Below are positions 17,261 to 26,368 of a DNA stretch of 64,000 bases, in pieces. A program made the position numbers and the translations under genes. The notes below the pieces were generated by a model. It was not told the origin of the DNA. It saw only the letters and a program-made list of their open reading frames with translations, and did no database searches. The DNA comes from Pseudobutyrivibrio sp. (lineage in GTDB: Bacteria > Bacillota > Clostridia > Lachnospirales > Lachnospiraceae): assembly GCA_017557435.1 (NCBI GenBank), contig JAFYYR010000015.1, positions 25,397 through 89,396 of the forward strand. The letters run 5' to 3'. Positions within the stretch are counted from its first letter, which is position 1. Each line of letters opens with the position of its first letter.

Positions 17261-18703
17261 TTACTTAGAAGCCTTCTTCTTTGTTGCAAAGAAAAGTGCT
17301 GCTGCGATAGCCATGATAGCTACACCGAGTACTGTAAAGATTGTTGTACCCATACCACCAGTGAATGGAAGCTGTACAAGCTTAGAATCGATGAACTGTG
17401 CCTCACCAACGAACTCCTCGTCTGCTGAAGCCTGATCAAGTGATACTGTGCCGTTGAAAGCTGCTTCCTTAATCTGTGGGTTGATTGTCCATGTCTCTGG
17501 AGCCTTTGTCTCCTTGAAGAAGTATGTGTTCATAACAAGCTTTCCATCTACTTCGTCAGCTACATCAAAACCAAATGCAGAAGCTGTTGCCTTACCATTA
17601 GCATCCTTTGCTGTAACGATAGGAGTAGCCTTTGTCTCATCATCTGTCCAACCTGTAAGCTTGTTGTTTGAATCAAGTACAGCATACTCATACTTGTCTT
17701 CGCCAACCTTCTTGAGGATGATGAACTCAGCGCCCTCAAGTGGATTCTCTTCGTCATCTAACTTCTCTACTACAAGCTTTCCTGTGTAAGAATATACTCT
17801 TGTTGTATCGAAATCATCACCTGGCTGATGACTTGGTGTAATTGTGTAAGCATCGTTGTAAATCTTTACATCTAAAGCGATAGCCTTGTATGTAAATGTG
17901 ATTACTTCGTTTGCATGAGCGTTACCTTCAACAAGGTAGTTAAGGTCTAACTCAAATCCGTTGTCAACAACGTCTACTGACTTAACCTCTGTTGTATCGC
18001 CATAAGCAACTGTGATATCAAGCTTGCCATCAGCATTTACTGAATATGCACCACCTGTGATGTGATCAACAAGTGCAAACTTCTTTGTAACGATTTCATT
18101 AGCCTTTACATATGGAATTGTTGTCTCAACTGTGTATGTGATTTCCTTTTCATCAACTGTTGAAGCATACTTGTCATCCTCAGTCTTCTTTACCTTCTTT
18201 GGCTCACTCTTAGCTGAAAGAGACTCTGTAGACTTAGCAACATAGTTACCATTAGCATCCTTTACTACAGTTACAGCAACCATAGCGTTGAACTCAAGAT
18301 CTCCATCAAAGTTAGCAACCTTGAAGAAGTAAGCACCAGCCTTAAGGCCTGAGAATGTAGCAACACCATTTGTGATTGTTGCAGAAGCATCAACTTTAGT
18401 ATCAGCCTTGAATGCTGCAGCTAAAGCCTTAGCATCTTCTGGTGTCATCTCGATTGGCTGAGTATCATCATTTGTAGGAACTGCCTTGTAAGCATCCTTT
18501 GCCCAGTCAACTACCTGAATTGCATTGTTCTCGTCTACAGAAGCAATCTGATATGCGTTTACAGTATAACCATTAGCTACTGTAGGAAAATTGTTAATTG
18601 TAAGTGTTGTTGTGTTGTTCTCTGCGGCAAAAGCAGTAATGCTCATTGCCATCATCATTACTGTCGCAAGCGCAAGAGCAACGATTTTTCTGATTTTTTT
18701 CAT
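17261..18703 (-). CDS. Major pilin, fimbrial isopeptide D2 domain, LPFTG
   Basis: 480 residues. A signal peptide ends AFAAEN (about residue 27). An N-terminal domain with GAYFFKVANFDG is followed by a D2-type fimbrial domain (VETTIPYVKANE ... KFALVDHIT) and a C-terminal Cna-B/SpaA-like domain (GKLVVEKLDDEENPLEGAEF). That last domain contains the E-box-like YFFKETKAPE. The anchor is LPFTGG, a hydrophobic helix and KKKASK. The Lys in the YVK segment is a candidate pilin-motif lysine. It lies 16 bp downstream of the large adhesin gene and upstream of two class C sortases, the standard order for a sortase-assembled pilus. Confidence 0.93.
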   Translation of the reverse strand: MKKIRKIVALALATVMMMAMSITAFAAENNTTTLTINNFPTVANGYTVNAYQIASVDENNAIQVVDWAKDAYKAVPTNDDTQPIEMTPEDAKALAAAFKADTKVDASATITNGVATFSGLKAGAYFFKVANFDGDLEFNAMVAVTVVKDANGNYVAKSTESLSAKSEPKKVKKTEDDKYASTVDEKEITYTVETTIPYVKANEIVTKKFALVDHITGGAYSVNADGKLDITVAYGDTTEVKSVDVVDNGFELDLNYLVEGNAHANEVITFTYKAIALDVKIYNDAYTITPSHQPGDDFDTTRVYSYTGKLVVEKLDDEENPLEGAEFIILKKVGEDKYEYAVLDSNNKLTGWTDDETKATPIVTAKDANGKATASAFGFDVADEVDGKLVMNTYFFKETKAPETWTINPQIKEAAFNGTVSLDQASADEEFVGEAQFIDSKLVQLPFTGGMGTTIFTVLGVAIMAIAAALFFATKKKASK

Positions 18704-18719
18704 TTTTTCTCTCCTTTTT

Positions 18720-21700
18720 TTATTTGTTGTTTTTATTGTTTTTCTTTGATTTATATAACAACAGCGCCGCCCCCATCATTAACAGAACTCCGCCGATTGT
18801 ATATACATAGACTCCCCTTCCACCTGTCTCAGGTAGAGTATAAGCAACAACATCGAAGAAACTATATTCATATGTTGCGATGTTGCCTGCTTTGCTTACG
18901 GTAGCATGTACTACCTTGTTTGAAGACTTAATCCTTACAGATACGCCCTCATATTTTTCATATGTGACAATCCACTCTTCTTTGCTAAGTGCAAAGCTCT
19001 TTGGTGCCTTTGTCTCTCTGAGGATGTATGTGCCATCCTGAACTGTCTGAGGCTTTGAATGCTCAGAATCTGGATTTTCAACTTCCCAGAGACTATTAAA
19101 CCAAAGGATTTCTCCCTGACTATTTGTTACACCGTAGAATACAGTGAATGTATCATCAGCATTTCTTAACTCAAACTGTGCTCCAGCAAGAGTTTCGTAT
19201 GTATTAGCATTTCTCTTTACAATCTTAAATTCATAAGACTGCTTAAGCTCATTTACAACCTTTACTTGGCTGTCCTTTCCACTCTCTACATTAACTGATG
19301 TAGTTCTTTCTATAAGAGAAAGTGCTTGCTCAGCTCCATCTACAACCTGATACATTGTAGTTTCGTATCTTTCTAAGTCAGCCTTCTCGTATTCACCATT
19401 TGCATTCTTGTCGTAAACATAGCACTCTGTAACTCTATATTCGCCTGGAAGCAAATCGGTGATTGTAAATGACTGGTCAGCAAAAATATTAAATGCATCA
19501 TTGCTGTAGCCTACTCCAAGCAGTTTATTTCCGTTGTAGTAAGAAATAATATTGGTCTGAATCACTCCAATTGTAATTGGACTAACAACTTCTGTTGTAC
19601 CATCCTCAAGAACTCGCTCTACCTTGATTCCATACATGGTATCTGTAGAAGCATTTGTTGAATTACCAGTGAGTTTCTTTTCAATTGTAAGAGAACCCTT
19701 TACATTCTTGTTTGTAAATGTATGTGTCTCATTACCAAGCTTTTCAACAGAAACCTGAGCAATTGTCTTTGGTGAAAGAATAAAATCAAGTCCTGTTCTG
19801 TCATAACCGTAATTGCTTGAATAGAAGTTACCCTTTGAATTACTAATTGTGACTGGGCACTCAACCTTTGCTGTTGTGAAAAGATTTGCACCGCTTAAAT
19901 CAACATAACCATTTCTAGGATTGTAAGTTCCTGTATAGTACATAGCCACGTTTCTATATGGCTCGTGTTCGCCGCCTACCTTTTCGCTTGATGGCTTGTA
20001 GTATCTAGAATCCTGTGGATAGTATGAATTGCTGTCGATAATAACAAGCTTTGTATCGCTTGAGCCCTCATACTTAACCTTGAATGCTAAAACTGAATTC
20101 TGGCCTAGCTTCTGAGAATCAGCTCTCCACTCGTAGCCGTTCTGCTTAGTCATCTGAACACTCTTTGAATCAGCAACCCATCTGTAGCTGTCATCATAGT
20201 ATCCGATGAGTGTTATTCGACCGCTATTTCCATCTAAATCGTAGATGTTAGTGATTCTTCTACCAGAATCATCGCCATCTGAAACAGCATCTACTTCAAT
20301 ATCTAAGTGGCTGTACTGCTCTCCACCCTCAGTAGCAGGTGAAGGAATTAAAATTTCTTCTGTAATGTTAGTATTTTCTGTATAAGTAACATCGTGATCT
20401 GTTAACTCATATCCAATAATTTCTCGCTCTTCAACATTCCAGCTGATAATCTGTGTACAATCCTCATCAGCGAAAATCTTCAGATTCTCAATTGTGCGAG
20501 TCCAATTATCATCCTTTGTTACTACTACAGGAGTAATTGCAGCTTCTTTGCTATCACAGACTGTTCCATCAAGTTTGATGTACTTTACACCAGAATCATC
20601 TGCAAATGTACCGTATACATCGAATGTGATGTTGTCTGGTCTGCTAGTTGAATTATTGTCATCCCATTCCTTTTTGATTGTAAGGTTCTTCTTGTATGAC
20701 TCATTCTTGAAGTTCTTGATTGTAGTAATTTCTTTTTTATTCTGGTCATCCTTCTTGTAAATCTTGAATGAACCCTGTGTCTTTGATTTAACAGCTCCAT
20801 CTATTATAGAAGAAGTACCATTTACAACCTCTACAACGTAGATAGTCTTGCTTACTCGATAACCCTTTGGAGCTACCATCTCTTTCATATAGTAGGTACC
20901 AGCCTCTACATCAGAGAATGTAACCTTACCATTTGCATCAGATGTAGCTGTGTAAAGAGCTGTGCCCTTGCACTCTGTATCAGCCTCACCGTAGAGACCA
21001 AACTCTGCGCCTGCTAAAGCACGTCCAGCTCCGTCAGCCTTGTTGAAATATACATCTGTAGGAACTGCTATATTCTGATTTTTAAAGTTAAATGTAATCT
21101 TGCAGTTTGATAAGGAAGCACCACGCTCAAGGTAGAAGAATGTAAGTGTATGTCCACCCTTAGCCAAAGCCTTGCGTCCTTCTTCAACTGTCTTGTAACC
21201 TAAAACATTTGTATAAAGGTTTGTTGTGCTCCGTGAGCCTCTGTTAACTACAGATCTAGCTGCAGAATCAACAATACAATCACCTGTTGCAAAATTGATT
21301 CGTCCTGATACAACGCCGTGGATACCACCAATATCAAGAGCTAACTTGTTATCAATGAATACCCATACATCATCATCACCAGAGAATTCAAAGACTGTAT
21401 CTTTTCCATTGTCATCCTTGCCATTTTCAGCGATGTTGAAGTTAACCTGTAAATTCATACCGAAATGTGGCTCATCCTTAGTACCAGAGAATGGCCAGAA
21501 CTGACCTTCACTATCATTTCTCTGAGTACGAGTCATTCGGTTATTTGGCTCATCAAATGAGTAATCGTTTACCTTAGAATCAAATGTGTAATATCCATTT
21601 TCAAAATAGAAAGGAATAGCTACATTTCTGTATGCTAAAATATCATCTTTTCTATCCCAATATGTATTAGCTCCAGTTCTAGATGCGAAAAGCCAAGAAT

Positions 21701-23444
21701 CTGGATCAAAAATAGGTGCTACAGCATAGTTAAATGTAGGCATGTTGTTAGATAATGTATTGCCTACGATACCCTGGTATGCTGTTGGATTATCTGTAGA
21801 TGAATTAGTATTACATCTGTTCCATGGCTGGTAGTATGCTGAACCATTTGTGATAATATCTCCACCATCATGGAAAATTAATGCATTGTTAGCATTTCCT
21901 GTTCTAAGAGATGCATTGTTAATTGAATCCTTGCTATAGTTGAAAAGATTAGCTGAGAAATACTTGTCATCAGCAATCTCTCTATTATCTTGGTATACAA
22001 AGAAAACATTTACAGTTGTTCTCTTGGCTGCTTCACTAGAACTATTTGCACCCTCTGCAATATACTGCCAGTTATTCTCACCCTGTCCATAAATAGTAGC
22101 TGCCCAGTACAATCGACCTGGGTCATATTTATAACTTATATTTGTAACCTGACGCTTATCTGCAAGATATGCACCTCTATATGTATATCCCTCTACAGAA
22201 AGTTGTCTGGCAAGTGTTGTAAAGTAATTGTAGTTAGTTGCCGATACACGACATGACAAATTTTCATTTGCTGGAATGTTGTCGTAAGTTTCAATCTGAC
22301 CAGTTACACTCTCAATTGGGTTACCATACTGGTCAACTGCATAAAGATTAAGTGTCTGAGTATTTTTCGCGTGATTATTATCTTTCCATATGATGGTTCC
22401 TACTTTTTTATCTGTGCTAACAGTTGTCCACTTAATGGCAAAAACTGAGAAGCTCTCTGTCTCAAATGAAACATCTACTGTAGAAATATCATCACCAGTC
22501 TCCACTGATGTGGTAGACTCCTCTGTCAAATCAACAGCCTCTGTAGAATCACTATTTTCCTCGAAGTGAACGATACCTACATCTGTACCTTCAAGCTCCT
22601 CATCTGTCTCAGGTGCCTTTAAGCTTACGATGTTAACTGAAACGCTTCCATCCTTTGGCTCTACTTTGCCATCCTCATTCATAAGAGAAATATCATAAGC
22701 CAAAAATGCTTTAAGCTCCTTGCCAGATTCTTCAGCATCCTCAGAAAGTGAAGTAGCTACCTCTTCCAACTGGTCCTCATCAGTTACTTTTTCGGCCTTA
22801 ACTTCTGTGGCACCATTAAGTACGCTCTTCTTTGCTGTGACAGTGACAATGACCTCATCGTTTTCGAACTCAAGAGTTATTTCCTTGTCCTCATCTTCGA
22901 TTTCCTCTTTTTTGTATCCACAATGAATACAGATTCCATCTTCATCGAACTCACACTCTTCAGCTTCTTCGATGATTTCGCCGCATTCCTTGCAGCGCTT
23001 GATATGAGTTCCATCACCATTTGACTCGTACTCGAATTTCTCGTGCTTGCATTTCTTTTCATCCTCAAGCTCCTCATCTTCAAGCTCATCGTCTTCAGCC
23101 TCCTCATCAGTAGCCTCAGCCTCATCGGCTACTGACTCGTCCTCTGACCCATTATTAATTTGTTCCTCCTGGGAATCATTTGATGTAGCATCTCCATCAT
23201 GATTATCAGAAGTTGCATCACCAGAAACGGATGCGTCCTCCTCGGAGCTGCTAGTGGCATCATCTTCTGCTCTCCCTGCTTCAGAAGATGAGACCTCTTC
23301 AGAATTATCATTAACTGAGTACTCAGCAGCAACGACTTCGTTATCACCCTCCGCATAGGCTACTATCGGTGACGATAAAGCGAGCGCTGTTGCAAGTCCC
23401 AAAGACAGTATTCTATTAAGCATAGTCAACTTTTTCATAGACAT
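18720..23444 (-). CDS. Large pilus-associated adhesin with fibro-slime and SpaA domains, LPETG
   Basis: 1574 residues from the ATG at 23444 (GGGAG 5 nt upstream). After the signal peptide comes a highly acidic linker (about 35-130). A Cys-rich segment follows (about 130-185) with paired CxxCG motifs (CKECGE, CIHCGY). Residues about 520-830 form a fibro-slime domain containing FSGDDDVWVFIDNKLALD, a family likely involved in carbohydrate contact. Several Cna-B/SpaA modules follow (GRALAGAEFGLYG ... YYMKEMVAPKGY; LAGAQFEL ... YILRETKAPK). The anchor is LPETGG, a hydrophobic helix and KSKKNNK. It is the first gene of the pilus operon and the probable tip or shaft adhesin. The ligand is unknown. 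Confidence 0.9.
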   Translation of the reverse strand: MSMKKLTMLNRILSLGLATALALSSPIVAYAEGDNEVVAAEYSVNDNSEEVSSSEAGRAEDDATSSSEEDASVSGDATSDNHDGDATSNDSQEEQINNGSEDESVADEAEATDEEAEDDELEDEELEDEKKCKHEKFEYESNGDGTHIKRCKECGEIIEEAEECEFDEDGICIHCGYKKEEIEDEDKEITLEFENDEVIVTVTAKKSVLNGATEVKAEKVTDEDQLEEVATSLSEDAEESGKELKAFLAYDISLMNEDGKVEPKDGSVSVNIVSLKAPETDEELEGTDVGIVHFEENSDSTEAVDLTEESTTSVETGDDISTVDVSFETESFSVFAIKWTTVSTDKKVGTIIWKDNNHAKNTQTLNLYAVDQYGNPIESVTGQIETYDNIPANENLSCRVSATNYNYFTTLARQLSVEGYTYRGAYLADKRQVTNISYKYDPGRLYWAATIYGQGENNWQYIAEGANSSSEAAKRTTVNVFFVYQDNREIADDKYFSANLFNYSKDSINNASLRTGNANNALIFHDGGDIITNGSAYYQPWNRCNTNSSTDNPTAYQGIVGNTLSNNMPTFNYAVAPIFDPDSWLFASRTGANTYWDRKDDILAYRNVAIPFYFENGYYTFDSKVNDYSFDEPNNRMTRTQRNDSEGQFWPFSGTKDEPHFGMNLQVNFNIAENGKDDNGKDTVFEFSGDDDVWVFIDNKLALDIGGIHGVVSGRINFATGDCIVDSAARSVVNRGSRSTTNLYTNVLGYKTVEEGRKALAKGGHTLTFFYLERGASLSNCKITFNFKNQNIAVPTDVYFNKADGAGRALAGAEFGLYGEADTECKGTALYTATSDANGKVTFSDVEAGTYYMKEMVAPKGYRVSKTIYVVEVVNGTSSIIDGAVKSKTQGSFKIYKKDDQNKKEITTIKNFKNESYKKNLTIKKEWDDNNSTSRPDNITFDVYGTFADDSGVKYIKLDGTVCDSKEAAITPVVVTKDDNWTRTIENLKIFADEDCTQIISWNVEEREIIGYELTDHDVTYTENTNITEEILIPSPATEGGEQYSHLDIEVDAVSDGDDSGRRITNIYDLDGNSGRITLIGYYDDSYRWVADSKSVQMTKQNGYEWRADSQKLGQNSVLAFKVKYEGSSDTKLVIIDSNSYYPQDSRYYKPSSEKVGGEHEPYRNVAMYYTGTYNPRNGYVDLSGANLFTTAKVECPVTISNSKGNFYSSNYGYDRTGLDFILSPKTIAQVSVEKLGNETHTFTNKNVKGSLTIEKKLTGNSTNASTDTMYGIKVERVLEDGTTEVVSPITIGVIQTNIISYYNGNKLLGVGYSNDAFNIFADQSFTITDLLPGEYRVTECYVYDKNANGEYEKADLERYETTMYQVVDGAEQALSLIERTTSVNVESGKDSQVKVVNELKQSYEFKIVKRNANTYETLAGAQFELRNADDTFTVFYGVTNSQGEILWFNSLWEVENPDSEHSKPQTVQDGTYILRETKAPKSFALSKEEWIVTYEKYEGVSVRIKSSNKVVHATVSKAGNIATYEYSFFDVVAYTLPETGGRGVYVYTIGGVLLMMGAALLLYKSKKNNKNNK

Positions 23445-23523
23445 TGTTACTCCCTTTTCTTAAACACATCTTCCTACATTCAAGTCTTTCCAAAAGAAAG
23501 ATGTGTTCAACATGTGTCCGAAT

Positions 23524-23529
23524 AGTATA
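23524..23529 (-). promoter_or_regulatory. Candidate -10 of the pilus operon promoter
   Basis: TATACT on the minus strand, about 80 bp upstream of the ATG at 23444. No acceptable -35 is present 16-18 bp further up (the region reads AAATAA/TAAATA), suggesting that an activator is required. Confidence 0.4.
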
Positions 23530-23561
23530 TTACGGCACATTTTTTTTATTTAAAAGATGTC

Positions 23562-23586
23562 TGGCAATAAGTGTCATTTTTTGGCA
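23562..23586. promoter_or_regulatory. TGCCA-N15-TGCCA direct repeat (operator candidate 3, inverted)
   Basis: On the plus strand TGGCA occurs at 23562 and 23582, again a 20-bp period. Relative to the gene it is in the opposite orientation to the other three copies. Its minus-strand sequence (TGCCAAAAAATGAC...) closely resembles the plus-strand copy at 9561. It lies 118-142 bp upstream of the pilus operon start codon. Confidence 0.6.
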
Positions 23587-23618
23587 AAAAATAACTCCAG
23601 GACTATTTCCTGGAGTAA
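23584..23618 (-). terminator. Terminator of the glycosyltransferase gene transcript
   Basis: Perfect 9-bp stem ACTCCAGGA / TCCTGGAGT (23594-23602, 23608-23616), followed on the minus strand by TTATTTTTTG. The T-run overlaps the upstream TGCCA half-site. Confidence 0.8.
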
Positions 23619-23703
23619 TATATACCAATTTGAACTATGCTGTTTAGTGAATTATTTACTATAACTTTTAGGGCAAACCTGATGATTAGTTGAATCCTGG
23701 GGT

Positions 23704-23824
23704 TTAACTGTGCTCAATGTAAAGCACAGTTAAATTTTGCTTCGCAAAACAATGATTATGAAACCTTCGATTTATAATCATTGCCTGTTACGGATTTAAT
23801 TAATCTTGATGATTAATTAAATCC
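23704..23824. repeat. Cluster of four inverted repeats
   Basis: Successive perfect stems: 11 bp (TTAACTGTGCT, 23704-23714 with 23723-23733), 6 bp (TTTTGC, 23735-23740 with 23744-23749), 9 bp (AATGATTAT, 23751-23759 with 23774-23782) and 14 bp (GGATTTAATTAATC, 23792-23805 with 23811-23824). The last overlaps the stop codon of the glycosyltransferase gene. Confidence 0.75.
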
Positions 23825-24829
23825 TACTACCTTCTGTGCAATCTTGTAGGCTGATACAGAGATGAAACGTCCTGTATGGCCTGGAAGATTAGTAGTGCCG
23901 CAAAGGATTCCGTAGCGAAGCTTCTTATATATAAACTCATCCTTTGACTTGATGTAACTCCAAAGGTCGTGGCGTTTCTGCTGGTGTTCCTTAGTGCCGC
24001 TCTTCATAAGAAGCACTGTAGACACAACTGTAATCATCTCAAGATAGTTAAACATATATTTTTTAACATGCTCATTCTCAATATTCTTGTAGTCAAATGA
24101 CTCAAGCATAAGCTTGTTAACTTTAATCTGCTGATCGATACGGCTAATCATAACCTTTTCATTAACTGACTGGTCCTCACGACCGATGTAGTAACGATAG
24201 AACTCTACATCAAGATAGTACATAGTCTTAACATAAGGAAGTGGATAGAATACATAGAGGTTGTCCACATAGAATGTATGCTTTGGAAGCTCTAGTCCAC
24301 ATTCTCTTAAAAGTTCTGTACGATAAATAACTGAGTGCATGAGAATGTACTGACCCTTTTTGAAGCGACCTGTCTCATCCCATGTAAAGTATCTGTCCTT
24401 AGGAAGGTTAGAGTAAGACATAACCTTTTTATGAATAGCGCCTTCCTTTTCGTATACGTAATTAGAAATAAGCATATCAAGCTCTTTTTCTTCATCAACT
24501 GTGCGACGAAGAACATCGAGAATCTTGTCATAAGCTTTCTCATCTACCCAGTCGTCAGAGTCAACTACCTTGAAGTAACGACCAGTGGCATTCTTAAGAC
24601 CAGTATTAACAGCCTGGCCATGTCCACCATTCTCCTGATGAACTGCCTTAATAATAGAAGGATGCTCTGCTGCAAGTCTATCTGCTATTTCAGCTGTGTT
24701 ATCCTTTTGACTACCATCATCTACAATGATAATCTCTACTTCCTCTCCACCGTGTAAAAGTGTCTCAACACAGTGTTCCATATATGCAGCTGAATTATAA
24801 CAAGGTACTGCAAAAGATAATAATTTCAT
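23813..24829 (-). CDS. Family 2 glycosyltransferase
   Basis: 338 residues. GT-A fold motifs are at the N-terminus: FAVPCYNSAAYMEHC, EIIIVDDGSQKDNT, QENGGHGQAVNTGL and the DxD-like VDSDDWVDE (about residues 95-103). This is the typical GT2 arrangement for transfer of a sugar from a nucleotide donor. It lacks TM segments, so it is cytoplasmic or peripheral. It stands alone, with the MntP-like gene 17 bp upstream and its own terminator downstream. A role in surface glycan or adhesin glycosylation is possible given the pilus operon next door, but the acceptor cannot be predicted. Confidence 0.9.
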   Translation of the reverse strand: MKLLSFAVPCYNSAAYMEHCVETLLHGGEEVEIIIVDDGSQKDNTAEIADRLAAEHPSIIKAVHQENGGHGQAVNTGLKNATGRYFKVVDSDDWVDEKAYDKILDVLRRTVDEEKELDMLISNYVYEKEGAIHKKVMSYSNLPKDRYFTWDETGRFKKGQYILMHSVIYRTELLRECGLELPKHTFYVDNLYVFYPLPYVKTMYYLDVEFYRYYIGREDQSVNEKVMISRIDQQIKVNKLMLESFDYKNIENEHVKKYMFNYLEMITVVSTVLLMKSGTKEHQQKRHDLWSYIKSKDEFIYKKLRYGILCGTTNLPGHTGRFISVSAYKIAQKVVGFN

Positions 24830-24846
24830 AAAAATCTCCTCATAAA

Positions 24847-25431
24847 CTAAATTACATCTAAAATGCGATGTAGTAACATCTCAATGCTAACGCCCCAAAG
24901 AAGTAATGCGCCAGCCACATAAGCTATTGTCTTAATCTCAAATCCGTAGTGAAGTCCTGTGTAGAAACCACATACAACCATCACCACTGAAATTACAAAT
25001 ATAATTATTATTACCTGCCAAACGGTAACTCCCACAAGTCCACACACGCAACCAGCTGCTGCAGTGTAGATGCTAGACATAACAACCAGTCTAATGTAAT
25101 CCCAGACTCTAATTGTATCACGTCTGCGCTCCTGTACAAACTTGCGCTGAACAGCCTTAACAATAAGTCGCATTCCAAGTAATGCAAGAACTATGGCTGC
25201 AACTGCCTCGCCATAGTAGATTGGATTAGGTATATATCCATTAGTGGACAATCCCCAGCAAATCAAATATCCAACCAAATAGAATATCAACTCAACTGCT
25301 GCAACAACCACGCAGGCAATTATTAATGTCTTCTTTTTTATATTGGCAAGCATTGCACCCTGTATCTCCATTGCAGCAAATACATCAAGCAATATACCAG
25401 CCATTATTAGCATATTTTCTAACCAGCTCAT
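24847..25431 (-). CDS. Six-TM membrane protein, possibly MntP-like Mn efflux
   Basis: About 194 residues with six hydrophobic segments. I place the start at the ATG at 25431, which has GGAG 10-11 nt upstream; a TTG further up is less likely. The first segment (LLDVFAAMEIQGAML) and the last (GLHYGFEIKTIAYVAGALLLWGVSIEMLL) are reminiscent of the two repeats of MntP-type manganese exporters, with a helix-borne Asp and the G.....K....AG.LL.G..I..LL pattern. The resemblance is by eye only. It is 17 bp upstream of the GT2 gene. Confidence 0.45.
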   Translation of the reverse strand: MSWLENMLIMAGILLDVFAAMEIQGAMLANIKKKTLIIACVVVAAVELIFYLVGYLICWGLSTNGYIPNPIYYGEAVAAIVLALLGMRLIVKAVQRKFVQERRRDTIRVWDYIRLVVMSSIYTAAAGCVCGLVGVTVWQVIIIIFVISVVMVVCGFYTGLHYGFEIKTIAYVAGALLLWGVSIEMLLHRILDVI

Positions 25432-25552
25432 ATACAAATACGCTCCAATCAATCACAAAAGATATCTATATTATAATGTATATATTTTCTCCAAAAATAT
25501 TCAATCATTAAAAGTAGTGTTAACACAAGCTACAAAAATCAGCTTTTGTATT

Positions 25553-26125
25553 CTACTTATCCATATTGGAAATAACCTGAATAATAGGGCTATGGAAAAT
25601 CTTCACATAGACATCTGCAAGCTCATCTACTGGCGAATCCATACCTCTCATAATCCACTGAATTGTAACCCATGAAATAGTATGGGCTAAAAATTCCGAT
25701 ACAAGTTTCTCATCAAGCCACTCATAATTGGCAATGCTAAGCAAACTATCAATATCAATATATTTCTTTACCAGGTTAGCCACGCATCTGTTAAAAATCT
25801 CATTGAAGGAATTCTGTCCCTCAAGCTGAGCAGCTCTTCTGTAAAAATCCTTGCCCTTGTAAATGGTAGTCAAAAGCAAGGTGATACCCTCTCTAAGCAT
25901 TCCATTTGCAAGAAGAGGCTCAATAGGAGCAAAAAGCTCGTTGACAGTAATCCATTCAAGAAGCTCATACTTATCCTGGAAATGATTGTAAAAAGTAGGA
26001 CGAATAACTCCTGCTTTATTGGTAATCTCTTTTATTGTAATCTTATCAATTGGCTTGGTGGCCGCCAGCTCCTTCAAGCTCTCAGCCAACACGATGTCAA
26101 TTGCATTCTGCGTTTGATTATTCAT
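25553..26125 (-). CDS. TetR-family transcriptional regulator
   Basis: 190 residues. The N-terminal HTH (IKEITNKAGVIRPTFYNHFQDKYELLEW, about residues 27-54) is canonical TetR, with the recognition helix around RPTFYNHF. The C-terminal ligand-binding region resembles the TetR_C/DhaS-like group (FFAPIEPLL-type helices, WVTIQWIMRGMDSP). It follows the DUF308 and 77-residue genes with 9 bp spacing, so it may be co-transcribed with them and control them. The ligand is unknown. Confidence 0.88.
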   Translation of the reverse strand: MNNQTQNAIDIVLAESLKELAATKPIDKITIKEITNKAGVIRPTFYNHFQDKYELLEWITVNELFAPIEPLLANGMLREGITLLLTTIYKGKDFYRRAAQLEGQNSFNEIFNRCVANLVKKYIDIDSLLSIANYEWLDEKLVSEFLAHTISWVTIQWIMRGMDSPVDELADVYVKIFHSPIIQVISNMDK

Positions 26126-26134
26126 TAATGCTCC

Positions 26135-26368
26135 TTAAGAATCCTGATATTCCACTGATACATAGAATCCCTTTGGGGTTTCTTTGATATCTACTACCTT
26201 CCCTTCCTTGGCAGAAATACGCTGAAGTGTAGTATAGTTGCCTGACATGGCATAGGACCTGCCCAGCACATAGTAGTATGAATTAGGCAACTCATATTCT
26301 GTAATGGAAAGCACATCTCCAATCTCAAGAAGCCCTGTGCGTTCCATCTTAAATTCCATTTGTCCCAT
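26135..26368 (-). CDS. Small hypothetical protein (77 residues)
   Basis: A short soluble protein whose stop lies 9 bp before the TetR start and whose start overlaps the stop of the DUF308 gene by one base, so it is translationally coupled. The sequence (LEIGDVLSITEYELPNSYYY ... GKVVDIKETPKGFYV) reads like a small beta-barrel. No family recognised. Confidence 0.6.
   Translation of the reverse strand: MGQMEFKMERTGLLEIGDVLSITEYELPNSYYYVLGRSYAMSGNYTTLQRISAKEGKVVDIKETPKGFYVSVEYQDS

Larger units (their letters stand above)
23445..23812. other. 368-bp intergenic region: promoter, operator, terminator and hairpin cluster
   Basis: No gene is visible. From right to left it holds four tandem inverted repeats (23704-23824), a short duplicate of the 3' end of the glycosyltransferase gene (23681-23697), a terminator (23584-23618), the TGCCA direct repeat (23562-23586) and a weak promoter for the pilus operon (-10 TATACT at 23524-23529). 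Confidence 0.7.
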
